Below are positions 35,358 through 43,919 of a DNA stretch of 64,000 bases, one piece after another. Source of the DNA: Sporomusa acidovorans. Its GTDB lineage: Bacteria > Bacillota > Negativicutes > Sporomusales > Sporomusaceae. The notes under the pieces were generated by a model. That model did no database searches. It was not told where the DNA came from and saw only the letters and a list, made by a program, of their open reading frames with translations. The DNA is taken from assembly GCF_002257695.2 (NCBI RefSeq), contig NZ_CP155571.1; one strand, given 5' to 3'. The position numbers were made by a program, and so were the translations under genes. The first letter of the stretch is position 1. Each line of letters starts with the position of its first letter.

Positions 35358-36119
35358 ATGCGAAAAAAAGTTATACTGTCTCCGGGAATTATTGTATTAC
35401 TCCTATCGTTTCTATTCTCTGCAGGCAATATTGCCCACGCCGAAATCAAGACCATCTTTGCGGAGGGAATAGCGCGCGTCGGCGAAACTGAAACCGAGGT
35501 TCAGGCAAAGCAACGTGCTTGGCTGGATGCACAACGGCAGGCACTGGAAGAAGCCGGAGTTGTCATTGCCGGCAGTACAACGGTTACTAATCATGAATTG
35601 GTTGATGATTGGATTCAGAGTGTGACCATGGCCAAAGTGGAAACCAAGTTATTATCAGAAACCAGGTCCTTTGAAAATAACCTGGTTGTCTACCGCGTTA
35701 AGCTGGCCTGCAGAATTAATACCGACGATATTGCCAGCTTAAATGCCGAGCTCGAAAATATCGCAATCGGAAAACATAGGCCGTATGAACCCGGCAAGCC
35801 ACCTGCGACACGCTCCTCGGCACCAGTGGCTGAGCGTGTAAAAGATTTTGCGCTGAAAAACGGTTCTCTCTACACAGGCACATTAGCAGACGGACTGCCT
35901 GACGGCCAGGGCGTAATGCTTTATCCTGACGGTGGAAAATATGAAGGTGCTTTCCGTAAAGGTCTGCGGCAGGGCGAAGGGGTTATGACCTGGGCCAACG
36001 GTGACTGTTACCGCGGCCATTGGCTAAAAGACATGCGCACAGGAAGAGGGGAGTTTGTCAGTGCCCAAGGCAACCGGCAAACAGGTCGCTGGCTGAATGA
36101 TCTTTTTTATGAAGAATAA
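35358..36119 (+). CDS. Secreted MORN-repeat protein
   Basis: A 253-aa protein with a signal peptide (VILSPGIIVLLLSFLFSAGN, cut near AHA), an N-terminal alpha/beta domain of the LPP20/FlgT-like kind (IFAEGIARVGETETEVQAKQ, RAWLDAQRQALEEAGVVI) and three C-terminal MORN repeats (YTGTLADGLPDGQGVMLYPD, YEGAFRKGLRQGEGVMTW, YRGHWLKDMRTGRGEF). It is probably periplasmic or attached to the envelope. MORN repeats often bind lipid or protein partners. The ATG at 35358 follows AAAGGAG; an upstream in-frame start at 35334 lacks a site. It converges closely with azlD. Confidence 0.8.
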   Translation: MRKKVILSPGIIVLLLSFLFSAGNIAHAEIKTIFAEGIARVGETETEVQAKQRAWLDAQRQALEEAGVVIAGSTTVTNHELVDDWIQSVTMAKVETKLLSETRSFENNLVVYRVKLACRINTDDIASLNAELENIAIGKHRPYEPGKPPATRSSAPVAERVKDFALKNGSLYTGTLADGLPDGQGVMLYPDGGKYEGAFRKGLRQGEGVMTWANGDCYRGHWLKDMRTGRGEFVSAQGNRQTGRWLNDLFYEE

Positions 36120-36126
36120 CAACTTT

Positions 36127-36462
36127 TCATACAAATACGAATTGAACTAAGGCCATATAGAGTATTGTACCGCCGCCAATACTAAGGAGTACGCTGCCTT
36201 TTCGCAAATGCAGCAATACAATACAGCCGATGGCAATTAATTCGGGAATACCATAAGGAGCCGCCTGCGCCGAGACATTTTTTAAGCAGTAGACAATAAG
36301 CAAACCAATCGCTGCAAAAGGCAGCACTTTGCCCAAATAGAGTATATATTTGGGCGTTTTTTTATTGTCCGGAAACAAGATAAACGGTAAAAATCTAGTT
36401 AAAACGGTTCCCAGAGCAACTACCGCAATGATAATTAAAGACTGCTGTATCGTTAACGTCAT
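36127..36462 (-). CDS. azlD: AzlD branched-chain amino-acid exporter subunit
   Basis: A 111-aa membrane protein with three or four helices and the AzlD pattern (LTRFLPFILFPDNKKTPKYI; LGKVLPFAAIGLLIVYCL). With AzlC it exports branched-chain amino acids and analogues. It overlaps azlC by four bases, so the pair is translationally coupled. Confidence 0.9.
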   Translation of the reverse strand: MTLTIQQSLIIIAVVALGTVLTRFLPFILFPDNKKTPKYILYLGKVLPFAAIGLLIVYCLKNVSAQAAPYGIPELIAIGCIVLLHLRKGSVLLSIGGGTILYMALVQFVFV

Positions 36463-37157
36463 TGCACGGCTCTCCTTTCCAGCGATTTTTTACATACACT
36501 CAAAACCAAGACAATGGCAAGCATTGCCGGAATAATAAAATTATTGGCTCCGAAAACCAGTAAACAAACCGCTGAAGAAGCTATGCCGATGATTGCCGGA
36601 CCGTGGTATTGTTGAGATTTCCATTGCTCGATGAATATCACCACAAATAAAGCCGTCATAACAAAGTCAATTCCCTTGGCATTAAAATCCACCAGCGTAC
36701 CCAACAAAACTCCTAAGACTGAACCGGCTACCCAGTATACATGATCAAGCAATGCAATAAAAAAGGCAAACCAGCTTCGGTCCACCCCCTTAGGCGGTTC
36801 TGCCGAACAAAGAATAGAAAAGGTTTCGTCCGTCAGTCCAAAAGCCACATAAGACTTTTTCCGGCCGATTCCGTTCAGCCGGTTTAGCAAAGAAATACCG
36901 TAGAATAAATGTCTGGCATTTACCACCAGGGTAATGATAAACGCATACAGCGGATTAAAAGCAGAAGTCAGCAGGCTGATGGCTACGAACTGCCCCGCCC
37001 CTGCGTAAATGATCGTACTCATTAAAATAGCCCAGCCGAGTGAATATCCTTTACTGCTCAACAATACCCCAAAAGCCGTGCCTAAAAAAATATACCCCGT
37101 CAACACCGGCAGGGTATGTGGAAATGCCGCCTGTAAAGCTGCCCGTTTTATCCCCAT
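36459..37157 (-). CDS. azlC: AzlC branched-chain amino-acid exporter
   Basis: A 232-aa membrane protein of the AzlC/LIV-E family: AFPHTLPVLTGYIFLGTAFG at the N-terminus, ARHLFYGISL and GLTDETFSI motifs, about seven helices. The ATG follows GGAGGGCTACA. It is the middle gene of lrp-azlC-azlD, the arrangement in which an Lrp protein controls amino-acid export. Confidence 0.92.
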   Translation of the reverse strand: MGIKRAALQAAFPHTLPVLTGYIFLGTAFGVLLSSKGYSLGWAILMSTIIYAGAGQFVAISLLTSAFNPLYAFIITLVVNARHLFYGISLLNRLNGIGRKKSYVAFGLTDETFSILCSAEPPKGVDRSWFAFFIALLDHVYWVAGSVLGVLLGTLVDFNAKGIDFVMTALFVVIFIEQWKSQQYHGPAIIGIASSAVCLLVFGANNFIIPAMLAIVLVLSVCKKSLERRAVQ

Positions 37158-37169
37158 TGTAGCCCTCCG

Positions 37170-37640
37170 TTATTCCTGTTCAACTGGTATGGATATCGTC
37201 CTTTTTTCCGTACTCATGACAATACTGGTCTCTACCCGGTTGACTCCCGGTATCGCCATCAGCGAATCGATAACAAAGTCCCGGTAAGTCTTCATATCTT
37301 TAGCGACAATTTTTAAAAGATAGTCGTGATTGCCTGTAACCGTATAGCACTCCAGTACCTGGGGCAAGCGATTAATCTGCGCAACAAAAAAATTCGCGGT
37401 TTCCCGATTAAGCGGTGACAAATTTACTAGAATAAACGCCAGTGTTTCTATCCCCAGTTTTTTTTCGTCAACAACTGTGGTAAATTGCTTGATAACACCA
37501 AGCTCCTTTAGATTCCTCGTTCTTGCCAGACAAGCCGAAGGAGATAAACCAATTAATTTCGATAAATCTAAATTAGATATTGAAGAATCCTCTTGTAATG
37601 CCTTAAGGATAGCTTTATCATAATTATCTAATACAATCAT
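37170..37640 (-). CDS. Lrp/AsnC-family regulator of azlCD
   Basis: A 156-aa regulator with an N-terminal helix-turn-helix (AILKALQEDSSISNLDLSKL, LSPSACLARTRNLKELGVI) and a C-terminal RAM ligand-binding domain (VLECYTVTGNHDYLLKIVAK). The ATG at 37640 has GGAG nine bases ahead; an ATG five codons upstream has no site. It stands at the head of the azlCD operon and probably senses a branched-chain amino acid. Its 240-bp upstream region carries the DnaA-box cluster. Confidence 0.9.
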   Translation of the reverse strand: MIVLDNYDKAILKALQEDSSISNLDLSKLIGLSPSACLARTRNLKELGVIKQFTTVVDEKKLGIETLAFILVNLSPLNRETANFFVAQINRLPQVLECYTVTGNHDYLLKIVAKDMKTYRDFVIDSLMAIPGVNRVETSIVMSTEKRTISIPVEQE

Positions 37641-37728
37641 AATATAATTCTCCATTTTAGCATAATAGCAAAATAAAATAACGTTATATATATATAATGC
37701 TACATTTTATACTGTTCTGTCAAATATT

Positions 37729-37873
37729 TTATCCACATAGTTAACATGAACAGTTATCCACAGTTATAATGCTGATATTTAGGGTATTTTTTACCCCCGT
37801 TTTCCGTTTTCCCCACAGCAATCCACTAGTTTATCCACATTTTAAGGTGTTTTGGGGATAACTTTGTGGATAA
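37729..37873. promoter_or_regulatory. Cluster of DnaA boxes
   Basis: Four perfect TTATCCACA boxes, at 37729-37737, 37754-37762 and 37831-37839 on the plus strand and 37865-37873 on the minus strand. A one-mismatch box (TTATCCCCA) lies at 37853-37861 on the minus strand. An AT-rich TATATATATA stretch lies alongside at 37683-37720. The cluster sits between the lrp start and the end of the 96-aa gene. It probably binds DnaA-ATP; no dnaA or dnaN gene is nearby. Confidence 0.8.
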
Positions 37874-37891
37874 CTTTGCGGGGTAGTACCT

Positions 37892-37924
37892 AAAAAAAGA
37901 AAAAGCGTGACAAATTGTCACGCT
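37892..37924 (-). terminator. Terminator of the 96-aa gene
   Basis: AGCGTGACA and TGTCACGCT pair around three bases, followed by TTTTCTTTTTTT on the minus strand. The stem includes the stop codon. Confidence 0.9.
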
Positions 37925-38208
37925 ACCGGTCGACTCCAGTCGACATGTACACCTGTTTTTTCCCAGATGCGGGTAAGTGCTGTCTTAAAGTTCTCTACAC
38001 TTTCACTTGGCCGAATCGTTACTTCTTTGAAATCCAGCAACCCCTCACCAGGTATCCGTATGACGTGTTCAGACGCCATATAGTTTTCGATAATTTGGCG
38101 AGTTGCCGGATCATCAAAAACGACCTTTATCGTTTTATTTGCCTGATCATATTCGATATACCCGCACTTATTATTATGCTGCACCGCTACTTTGTAGTTT
38201 TCTTGCAT
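37918..38208 (-). CDS. Conserved-looking 96-aa protein, unknown
   Basis: A 96-aa soluble protein (MQENYKVAVQHNNKCGYIEY; IRIPGEGLLDFKEVTIRPSE; tail GVHVDWSRPVA) with an alternating beta pattern and no membrane or metal motif. GAGGCGACAGG precedes the ATG. It lies between ppk and the DnaA-box cluster with its own terminator. No family recognised. Confidence 0.7.
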   Translation of the reverse strand: MQENYKVAVQHNNKCGYIEYDQANKTIKVVFDDPATRQIIENYMASEHVIRIPGEGLLDFKEVTIRPSESVENFKTALTRIWEKTGVHVDWSRPVA

Positions 38209-38295
38209 CCTGTCGCCTCTTTTCCTAGAAACAAATTATTACCACTACCGTGAATATTATACGGCCATTGTCAAAATCCTGCCAGGGTTGTTTTT

Positions 38296-40416
38296 TTACT
38301 CTGCCCGCCGATAGAGAGGCTTAAGACGCTGCTCGATAGAGATGTCCGGTTCCCGAGCCGCTGTTTGGGCCTCAGCATAAAATTCCATTTGTGAATTGAC
38401 CGCTTTGCCACGTTTATCCACCCGGCGATATGTACCATCCTTTTTCATTATATAAGCTTTTTGGTTATCTTCCAGCGTAATATCCAAAATATCCTTGATG
38501 CGTGCAATCTGTCTCGTGTCCTCAATCGGGAAAAAGAGTTCCACTCGTTCGTTGAGATTGCGCGGCATCCAATCGGCACTGGATAAAAATACCCGCTCAT
38601 CACCACCGTTGCTAAAATAAAAGATACGGTGATGTTCCAAAAAACGGCCAACAATACTACGCACAGAGATGTTCTCACTGACGCCGGGCACTCCTGGCCT
38701 AAGTACACAGATTCCGCGAATAATCAGGTCTATTTTAACTCCTTGGCAAGAAGCCTCATACAGTTTAAGCACGATATCCCGATCCACAAGGGAGTTCATT
38801 TTGGCGATGATGCGCCCTTTTTTACCGGCTTTGACAAACTCCATTTCCCGGTCGATCAGTTCTTTTATTTTTTCCCTCAGCCCCAGCGGCGCCACAACAA
38901 TTTTATTCCAGACCGGCGGGTCCGAGTAACCTGACAGTACATTAAAGAAAGCTGATGCATCCGCTCCGAACTGATCGTTGGCCGTAAACAGGCCCATATC
39001 GGTGTAAATCTTGGCGGTAGCGTCATTATAATTGCCGGTTCCCATGTGGATATACCGTTTGATGCCGTCCTGCTCCTGCCGGACCACCAATATCATTTTC
39101 GCGTGAGTTTTGAGGCCTACCAGGCCATAGATGACATGGCAGCCTGCTTCTTCCAGCTGTTTGGCCCAAAGGATATTATTTTCCTCATCAAAACGGGCCT
39201 TTAATTCCACAAGCACGGTAACCTGCTTGCCATTTTCCGCAGCCTGTGCCAGCGATTTCACAATCGGCGAATTGCCACTGACCCGGTATAACGTCTGCTT
39301 GATAGCCAAAACATCAGGATCACAGGCCGCCTGCCGCACAAATTCCACCACCGGCTGAAATGATTCATAAGGGTGGTGCAGGAGGATATCCCGCTCCCGG
39401 ATAGTGTCAAACAGATTGGTCACGCCGATTAGCTCCCGGGGTATTTGAGCAGCCACCGGACAATGCAGTAAGTATTCAAGACCAGGTATGTCGCTGAACT
39501 TAAAAAAGCAGGTAGTATCCAGCGGTCCGTTTATCTCGTAAATATCCTGCTCTTCAATGTTGAGATTATGAACTAACAACTCCCGTAGCGGCCGGTTGTT
39601 GGTTTTACCGATTTCCAGCCTTACCGCCTGACCGTGTTTCCGCTGACGCAGGGATTTTTCAATCTCTGCCAGCAAATCTTCGGCATCTTCCTCATCAATG
39701 GACAAGTCGGCGTTGCGGGTAATACGAAACGGCACAACATCCTTTATCGTATAGCCATGAAAAAGTTTTCCACAATAGCGTTTAATAATATCCTCCAGAA
39801 AAACAAACTGGCGCTTAGTGCCATTGGACGGCGCTTCAATAATACGCGGCAGTACGGCTGGCACCTGAATAACCGCCGCATGGTCGTCGCTCCGGTCCTG
39901 ACACAAAAGTACGGCAAGATTCAAACTGCGATTGGTCAAAAAGGGAAACGGGTGGCCGGCATCCACTGCCATCGGCGTAATAACCGGAAAGATCGTATTG
40001 TCAAAAAAGTTTTCTATCCACTCCTGCGCCCACTCATCCAGGCTGTTACTATCACAAAAACAAATATCGGCCTCTTCCAGTTCAGCCTGGATATTTTTTA
40101 AAAACCGGTATTCGAGTTTCACTAATTCGTGTGTATCCTCGGCAATGCACACAAGCTGCTGCCGTACCGACAAACCGGCGGCATCCACTTTATTTACACC
40201 GCTCTCCAATTGGTGTTTAAGACCGGCTACCCGGATCATAAAAAACTCATCCAGATTGGAACTGCTAATGGCAATAAATTTTAACCGTTCCAGGAGGGGC
40301 TTATGCTTGACATCGGCCTCTCCCAATACACGCCGGTTAAACTTAAGCCAGCTCAGTTCCCGGTTAAAAAAGTAGTCTGGATCATCAAATCTATGGTTGT
40401 TTTTGGCGTTTGCCAT
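38296..40416 (-). CDS. ppk1: Polyphosphate kinase PPK1
   Basis: About 706 aa, the normal length for PPK1. The N domain starts FFNRELSWLKFNRRVL, and the catalytic domains carry the phosphorylated His in RYIHMGTGNYND and the second active-site His in FLEHHRIFYFSNGG. It reversibly builds polyphosphate from ATP. The ATG at 40416 has GGGGTGAACATC upstream; a GTG at 40425 would overlap the upstream stop and is possible. It follows the degenerate Ppx-HD gene by only a few bases, so the two form an operon. Confidence 0.95.
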   Translation of the reverse strand: MANAKNNHRFDDPDYFFNRELSWLKFNRRVLGEADVKHKPLLERLKFIAISSSNLDEFFMIRVAGLKHQLESGVNKVDAAGLSVRQQLVCIAEDTHELVKLEYRFLKNIQAELEEADICFCDSNSLDEWAQEWIENFFDNTIFPVITPMAVDAGHPFPFLTNRSLNLAVLLCQDRSDDHAAVIQVPAVLPRIIEAPSNGTKRQFVFLEDIIKRYCGKLFHGYTIKDVVPFRITRNADLSIDEEDAEDLLAEIEKSLRQRKHGQAVRLEIGKTNNRPLRELLVHNLNIEEQDIYEINGPLDTTCFFKFSDIPGLEYLLHCPVAAQIPRELIGVTNLFDTIRERDILLHHPYESFQPVVEFVRQAACDPDVLAIKQTLYRVSGNSPIVKSLAQAAENGKQVTVLVELKARFDEENNILWAKQLEEAGCHVIYGLVGLKTHAKMILVVRQEQDGIKRYIHMGTGNYNDATAKIYTDMGLFTANDQFGADASAFFNVLSGYSDPPVWNKIVVAPLGLREKIKELIDREMEFVKAGKKGRIIAKMNSLVDRDIVLKLYEASCQGVKIDLIIRGICVLRPGVPGVSENISVRSIVGRFLEHHRIFYFSNGGDERVFLSSADWMPRNLNERVELFFPIEDTRQIARIKDILDITLEDNQKAYIMKKDGTYRRVDKRGKAVNSQMEFYAEAQTAAREPDISIEQRLKPLYRRAE

Positions 40417-40421
40417 GATGT

Positions 40422-41969
40422 TCACCCCACCCGTCTGATTAGTATCGCCTTTATTCCGAAAACATCTTCAAAAAAATCAGCCTTATCAGCAAAGGTCCAG
40501 CCTTCCAACGAAAGATCTTCCCTGCTGGTAACGGTAATGATTAATTCATCACCGCGCAAAACAACTTCTGCCTGACTGACCTTTTGGCGATGGCTGCGGT
40601 CGATAGCATCAGCCAGCCGGATAATCGCCGAAAGCTTTGAGACGGTAACCTTTTGGTTTGGTGTCAAATAGGCAAAATTGGCATCATTGTCAGAGGGTGT
40701 TCCTTTGGAATGATAAAAGGCAATGTTGGCGATTACATCTCTTTCTGCTTTAGAAAAGCCCAACATGTCTGAAGAAATGATTAACCGGTAAGAATAGAAA
40801 TAGTGCCGCCGCAAATTAACATGCTTACCAATATCATGCAGAATGGCGGCTACTTTTAACAGCAGCCGGTGACGCTCACCCAAACCGTGAATACGCCCCA
40901 GCTTATCAAATAACAGCATCGCCCAATGCTTTACGGCGGCTGCATGCTTAGGATCATAATAGTATTTTTTACTAATCTCCCAACACAGACTGATCATCTG
41001 GTCCTCGATAAGCTCATTATGCTTATCTGCGGTCTTTTCAGCAATATGTTTAATCACAATACCATCGGAAAATTGGTCACTCAAAATAACAATTTCCTTA
41101 GGATTTGTCAGTGACAATATCTGCTTGTAGAGTACGATAGTCGGCAAGACAATCTCAGCCTTATGTTCGGTTAATTTATATGTCGTTATGATCTGCGGCA
41201 AATTCAAGGAACGTACTGTTTTATAAAGGCTGTCAAATTCGGATAAACTGACAAAAGTAATTCGCTCTTGCTCTTTGCCAAGCATTTTTAGCAGCAGTCT
41301 GGTTTCAGCGCCAGATAGTACCAGCCGCTTGATATCATGCTGCCGCATTTCTTTTTCCACAGGCTCAATGGTACTGCTTATATATTCCGACAAAGCCTGC
41401 TGAAAATGAACCGAATCCCGCTGATTCTTTTCGAAACTTTCTTTGATGCGCAGTGCGCCGATATGGATATTTTGCTGATAGCGAAGATTGCCTTCCTTAT
41501 AGAGAGTAAAACCAAGAGCACCGGAAGAGATATCAACAAACAGCATACCTTCCTGGGAATTCAGCAGACCGTGGTCATTTACGGTTTTCACCAGGGATAC
41601 ATATTTGTAAAAAATCTCCTGCGGCATATCGACTACTTCCACATTTAAGCCGGTTTTTACCTTAATCTGGTCAATAATGTACGGTTGATTCTCCGCTTCC
41701 CGAATCGCCGTCGTAGCCACCAGCCGATAGTCCCGCACACCGTATTCGGAAAGCATCCGGCGGTATCCCTTTAACAGTTCGCAGATTTCGCTTACGGCCC
41801 CAAAACTAATCCGTCCGGTTTTAAATGTCTCTTCACCCAACATTACCTGGCAGTAGCTCTGTTCAATAACCTTCACATCATCAAGTTTCGTATATTCTAC
41901 TATTTGTACCCCAATCTGTTCTGAGCCGACATGAATGGCGGCAAACCTGTCAGGCGCATGTTTGGCCAT
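40422..41969 (-). CDS. Ppx/GppA-fold plus HD protein, catalytic motifs degenerate
   Basis: A 515-aa protein with the two actin-like Ppx/GppA domains (residues 1-300) and a C-terminal HD domain (HDIGKHVNLRRHYFYS). The phosphate-binding motifs are eroded. The first reads IHVGSEQIGVQIVEY where active enzymes have IDLGSNSxRL. The second reads VDISSGALGFTLY in place of DLGGGSTE. The SGExEARLGY block is VDMPQEIFYKYVSL. The HD metal site looks intact. It may thus sense polyphosphate or ppGpp, or act through the HD part, rather than cleave polyphosphate. The ATG follows GGGGGATCTAA; ppk lies immediately downstream. Confidence 0.85.
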   Translation of the reverse strand: MAKHAPDRFAAIHVGSEQIGVQIVEYTKLDDVKVIEQSYCQVMLGEETFKTGRISFGAVSEICELLKGYRRMLSEYGVRDYRLVATTAIREAENQPYIIDQIKVKTGLNVEVVDMPQEIFYKYVSLVKTVNDHGLLNSQEGMLFVDISSGALGFTLYKEGNLRYQQNIHIGALRIKESFEKNQRDSVHFQQALSEYISSTIEPVEKEMRQHDIKRLVLSGAETRLLLKMLGKEQERITFVSLSEFDSLYKTVRSLNLPQIITTYKLTEHKAEIVLPTIVLYKQILSLTNPKEIVILSDQFSDGIVIKHIAEKTADKHNELIEDQMISLCWEISKKYYYDPKHAAAVKHWAMLLFDKLGRIHGLGERHRLLLKVAAILHDIGKHVNLRRHYFYSYRLIISSDMLGFSKAERDVIANIAFYHSKGTPSDNDANFAYLTPNQKVTVSKLSAIIRLADAIDRSHRQKVSQAEVVLRGDELIITVTSREDLSLEGWTFADKADFFEDVFGIKAILIRRVG

Positions 41970-42171
41970 TTAGATCCCCCTAAAATAGTGGCATGATTTA
42001 TTACTTATTCATTTAGTTCTACGGTTAGAACCAAAAGTCCTGTGTTTATTATTAGGACTTAATACTAAATTAACAGCAAATTAACGCAATTTTAAATTTG
42101 GTCCACTATGATTAAAATATCATGGATATCAGCCAGGCGAGAAGGATTTTAGCAAGAATAGCGAATAATTA

Positions 42172-42336
42172 CTAGTGGAGCGTCTACGTTGAAAGCGTAA
42201 AAGAATTCGCGGGAATTTTTTCGCAAGGCGAGGCGGAGGAGGTGCACATATCGGGAATATGTAAACCGACGACAACGAAGCATTGCGGAAAAAGGCCCGC
42301 GAAGTAATTATGATTTCAGCGTAGACGCTCCACTAG
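42172..42336. repeat. 165-nt long-hairpin repeat element, copy 2
   Basis: Same length and gap-free alignment as copy 1. The ends CTAGTGGAGCGTCTACG and CGTAGACGCTCCACTAG are perfectly complementary; inner blocks TGAAA, TTCGCGGG and TTTTT-CGCAA also pair. The apex keeps GGCGAGGCGGAGGAGGTGCA, CATATCGGGAATATG and CCGACGACAAC. It lies between the divergent Ppx genes, 38 bases before the TTG of the plus-strand one. Confidence 0.9.
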
Positions 42337-42374
42337 TAGTCTTATTGCATAAACGCAGTTAGGAGTTGAACGTT

Positions 42375-43889
42375 TTGACCGAACGGGTAGCAATCATTGA
42401 TCTTGGATCGAACTCAGCCCGCCTTATTGTTATGACTATTTATCACAACGGAGCCTACAATTTAGTATATAACCAGAAAGAATCCGTGCGTATGAGTGAA
42501 GGTATGCTGGAATCGGGAGTACTCACCCGCGATGCGATGTGGCGGGCTATCGGCACGCTCAAGGTCTTTGCCCATATGTGTGAACTGATCAAAGTGGATA
42601 AAATTCTGGCGGTAGCCACCGCCGCTGTACGCAATGCCAAAAATGGTGCTGAATTTATTGACCTGGTCCATCAGCATACCGGTATTCCCTTACGCGTTAT
42701 TAGCGGAGAGGCTGAGGCTCGGCTCGGCTATACCGGTATTATCAACACGATTGATGTAGAGAATGCACTGCTTTTTGACTTAGGTGGCGGCAGTACCGAG
42801 ATCACCTTAGTGAAAAACAGGCGGCCGGTTGAGGTTTTTAGTCTCCCGTTCGGAGCAGTCAATCTTACGGAAAAATTTGACTCACAGGATAAAATCAGTG
42901 ATTGTCAGCTAACTGCCATGCGTGATTATATAATGAAACGCCTGGAACGGCTACCCTGGCTTAAGCGATTAGGGCTGCCTCTTGTCGGCGTGGGCGGTAC
43001 GGCGCGCAATATTGCTAAGATGGATCAAAAGTACAAACATTATCCCTTTCCCAAGGTACATAATTACCGTTTCGGGGCAATGGCCTTTGAGGAGTTGTGG
43101 CGGGAATTAAATAGGACGAATTTGAGCCAACGCCGTAAGTATCCGGGACTCAGTAGTGAACGTGCTGATATTATTATCGCCGGAACTACGATCGTCAAAT
43201 CGCTGCTGGAGCTGTCGCAGGCTTCTCAGATCATTGTCAGTGGCTGCGGTGTCAGGGAAGGGATGTTTTTGGAATACTATCTTTCCAAGCAACAATCGTC
43301 AGTCATTATCCCCGATATTCTGTTGCACTCCACCCGCAACATGCTGCTATTTTATAAAGGGAATGAAGCCCATGCCGAACATGTGGCCAAACTGGCGGAA
43401 ACCATGTTTGACAAATGGCAGTCCATATTACGCTTATCCGTTAGGGACCGGCGCCTTCTCCGGGTAGCCGCTTTACTGCATGACATCGGCATTACCATCA
43501 ACTACTATGATCATGCCCGCCACAGCGCCTATCTTGTTGAAAACGCCCGGCTATTCGGTCTTACTCACCGTGAACAAATGCTGGCAGCCGTAGTGGCCGG
43601 CTGGCATAACGGCCCGGCCGCCAAGTATGTCCGCAACAAAATATACAGCGAGTTTCTTGATCAAAACAACTGGCAAACAGCCCGTAAGCTGTCTCTCTTG
43701 CTGGCCTTGGCTGAGAGTCTGGAAACAACTGAACTTGGCTTAGTACAAGATGTTGAGCCAACCATTACCGGCAATCAGGCCACTCTTAAACTAATCACCA
43801 GGGATCCTGTAAGTATTGAACGTCAGGCGGCTGTACAGCACCGCAAATGGTTTAAAAAAGAACTTGGCTTTGAATTGATTATCGAATAA
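42375..43889 (+). CDS. Exopolyphosphatase/GppA family protein with HD domain
   Basis: A 504-aa protein. The phosphate motifs are intact: AIIDLGSNSARLIVM, ATAAVRNAKNG, SGEAEARLGY and LLFDLGGGSTEITLV. A C-terminal HD domain follows (ALLHDIGITINYYDHARHSA, residues 355-420). It probably hydrolyses polyphosphate and/or pppGpp. The TTG at 42375 is nine bases after AGGAG; a TTG at 42366 touches the site and is rejected. It is divergent from the degenerate paralogue and ppk. Confidence 0.9.
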   Translation: MTERVAIIDLGSNSARLIVMTIYHNGAYNLVYNQKESVRMSEGMLESGVLTRDAMWRAIGTLKVFAHMCELIKVDKILAVATAAVRNAKNGAEFIDLVHQHTGIPLRVISGEAEARLGYTGIINTIDVENALLFDLGGGSTEITLVKNRRPVEVFSLPFGAVNLTEKFDSQDKISDCQLTAMRDYIMKRLERLPWLKRLGLPLVGVGGTARNIAKMDQKYKHYPFPKVHNYRFGAMAFEELWRELNRTNLSQRRKYPGLSSERADIIIAGTTIVKSLLELSQASQIIVSGCGVREGMFLEYYLSKQQSSVIIPDILLHSTRNMLLFYKGNEAHAEHVAKLAETMFDKWQSILRLSVRDRRLLRVAALLHDIGITINYYDHARHSAYLVENARLFGLTHREQMLAAVVAGWHNGPAAKYVRNKIYSEFLDQNNWQTARKLSLLLALAESLETTELGLVQDVEPTITGNQATLKLITRDPVSIERQAAVQHRKWFKKELGFELIIE

Positions 43890-43919
43890 TTAGCTAAAGG
43901 CACAAACAAGGAGGGCACT

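Noticed and set aside
37729..37873. Chromosomal origin of replication
   Set aside because: The DnaA boxes and AT-rich run would fit, but dnaA, dnaN, gyrase or rpmH genes normally beside oriC are absent. Kept only as a DnaA-box cluster.
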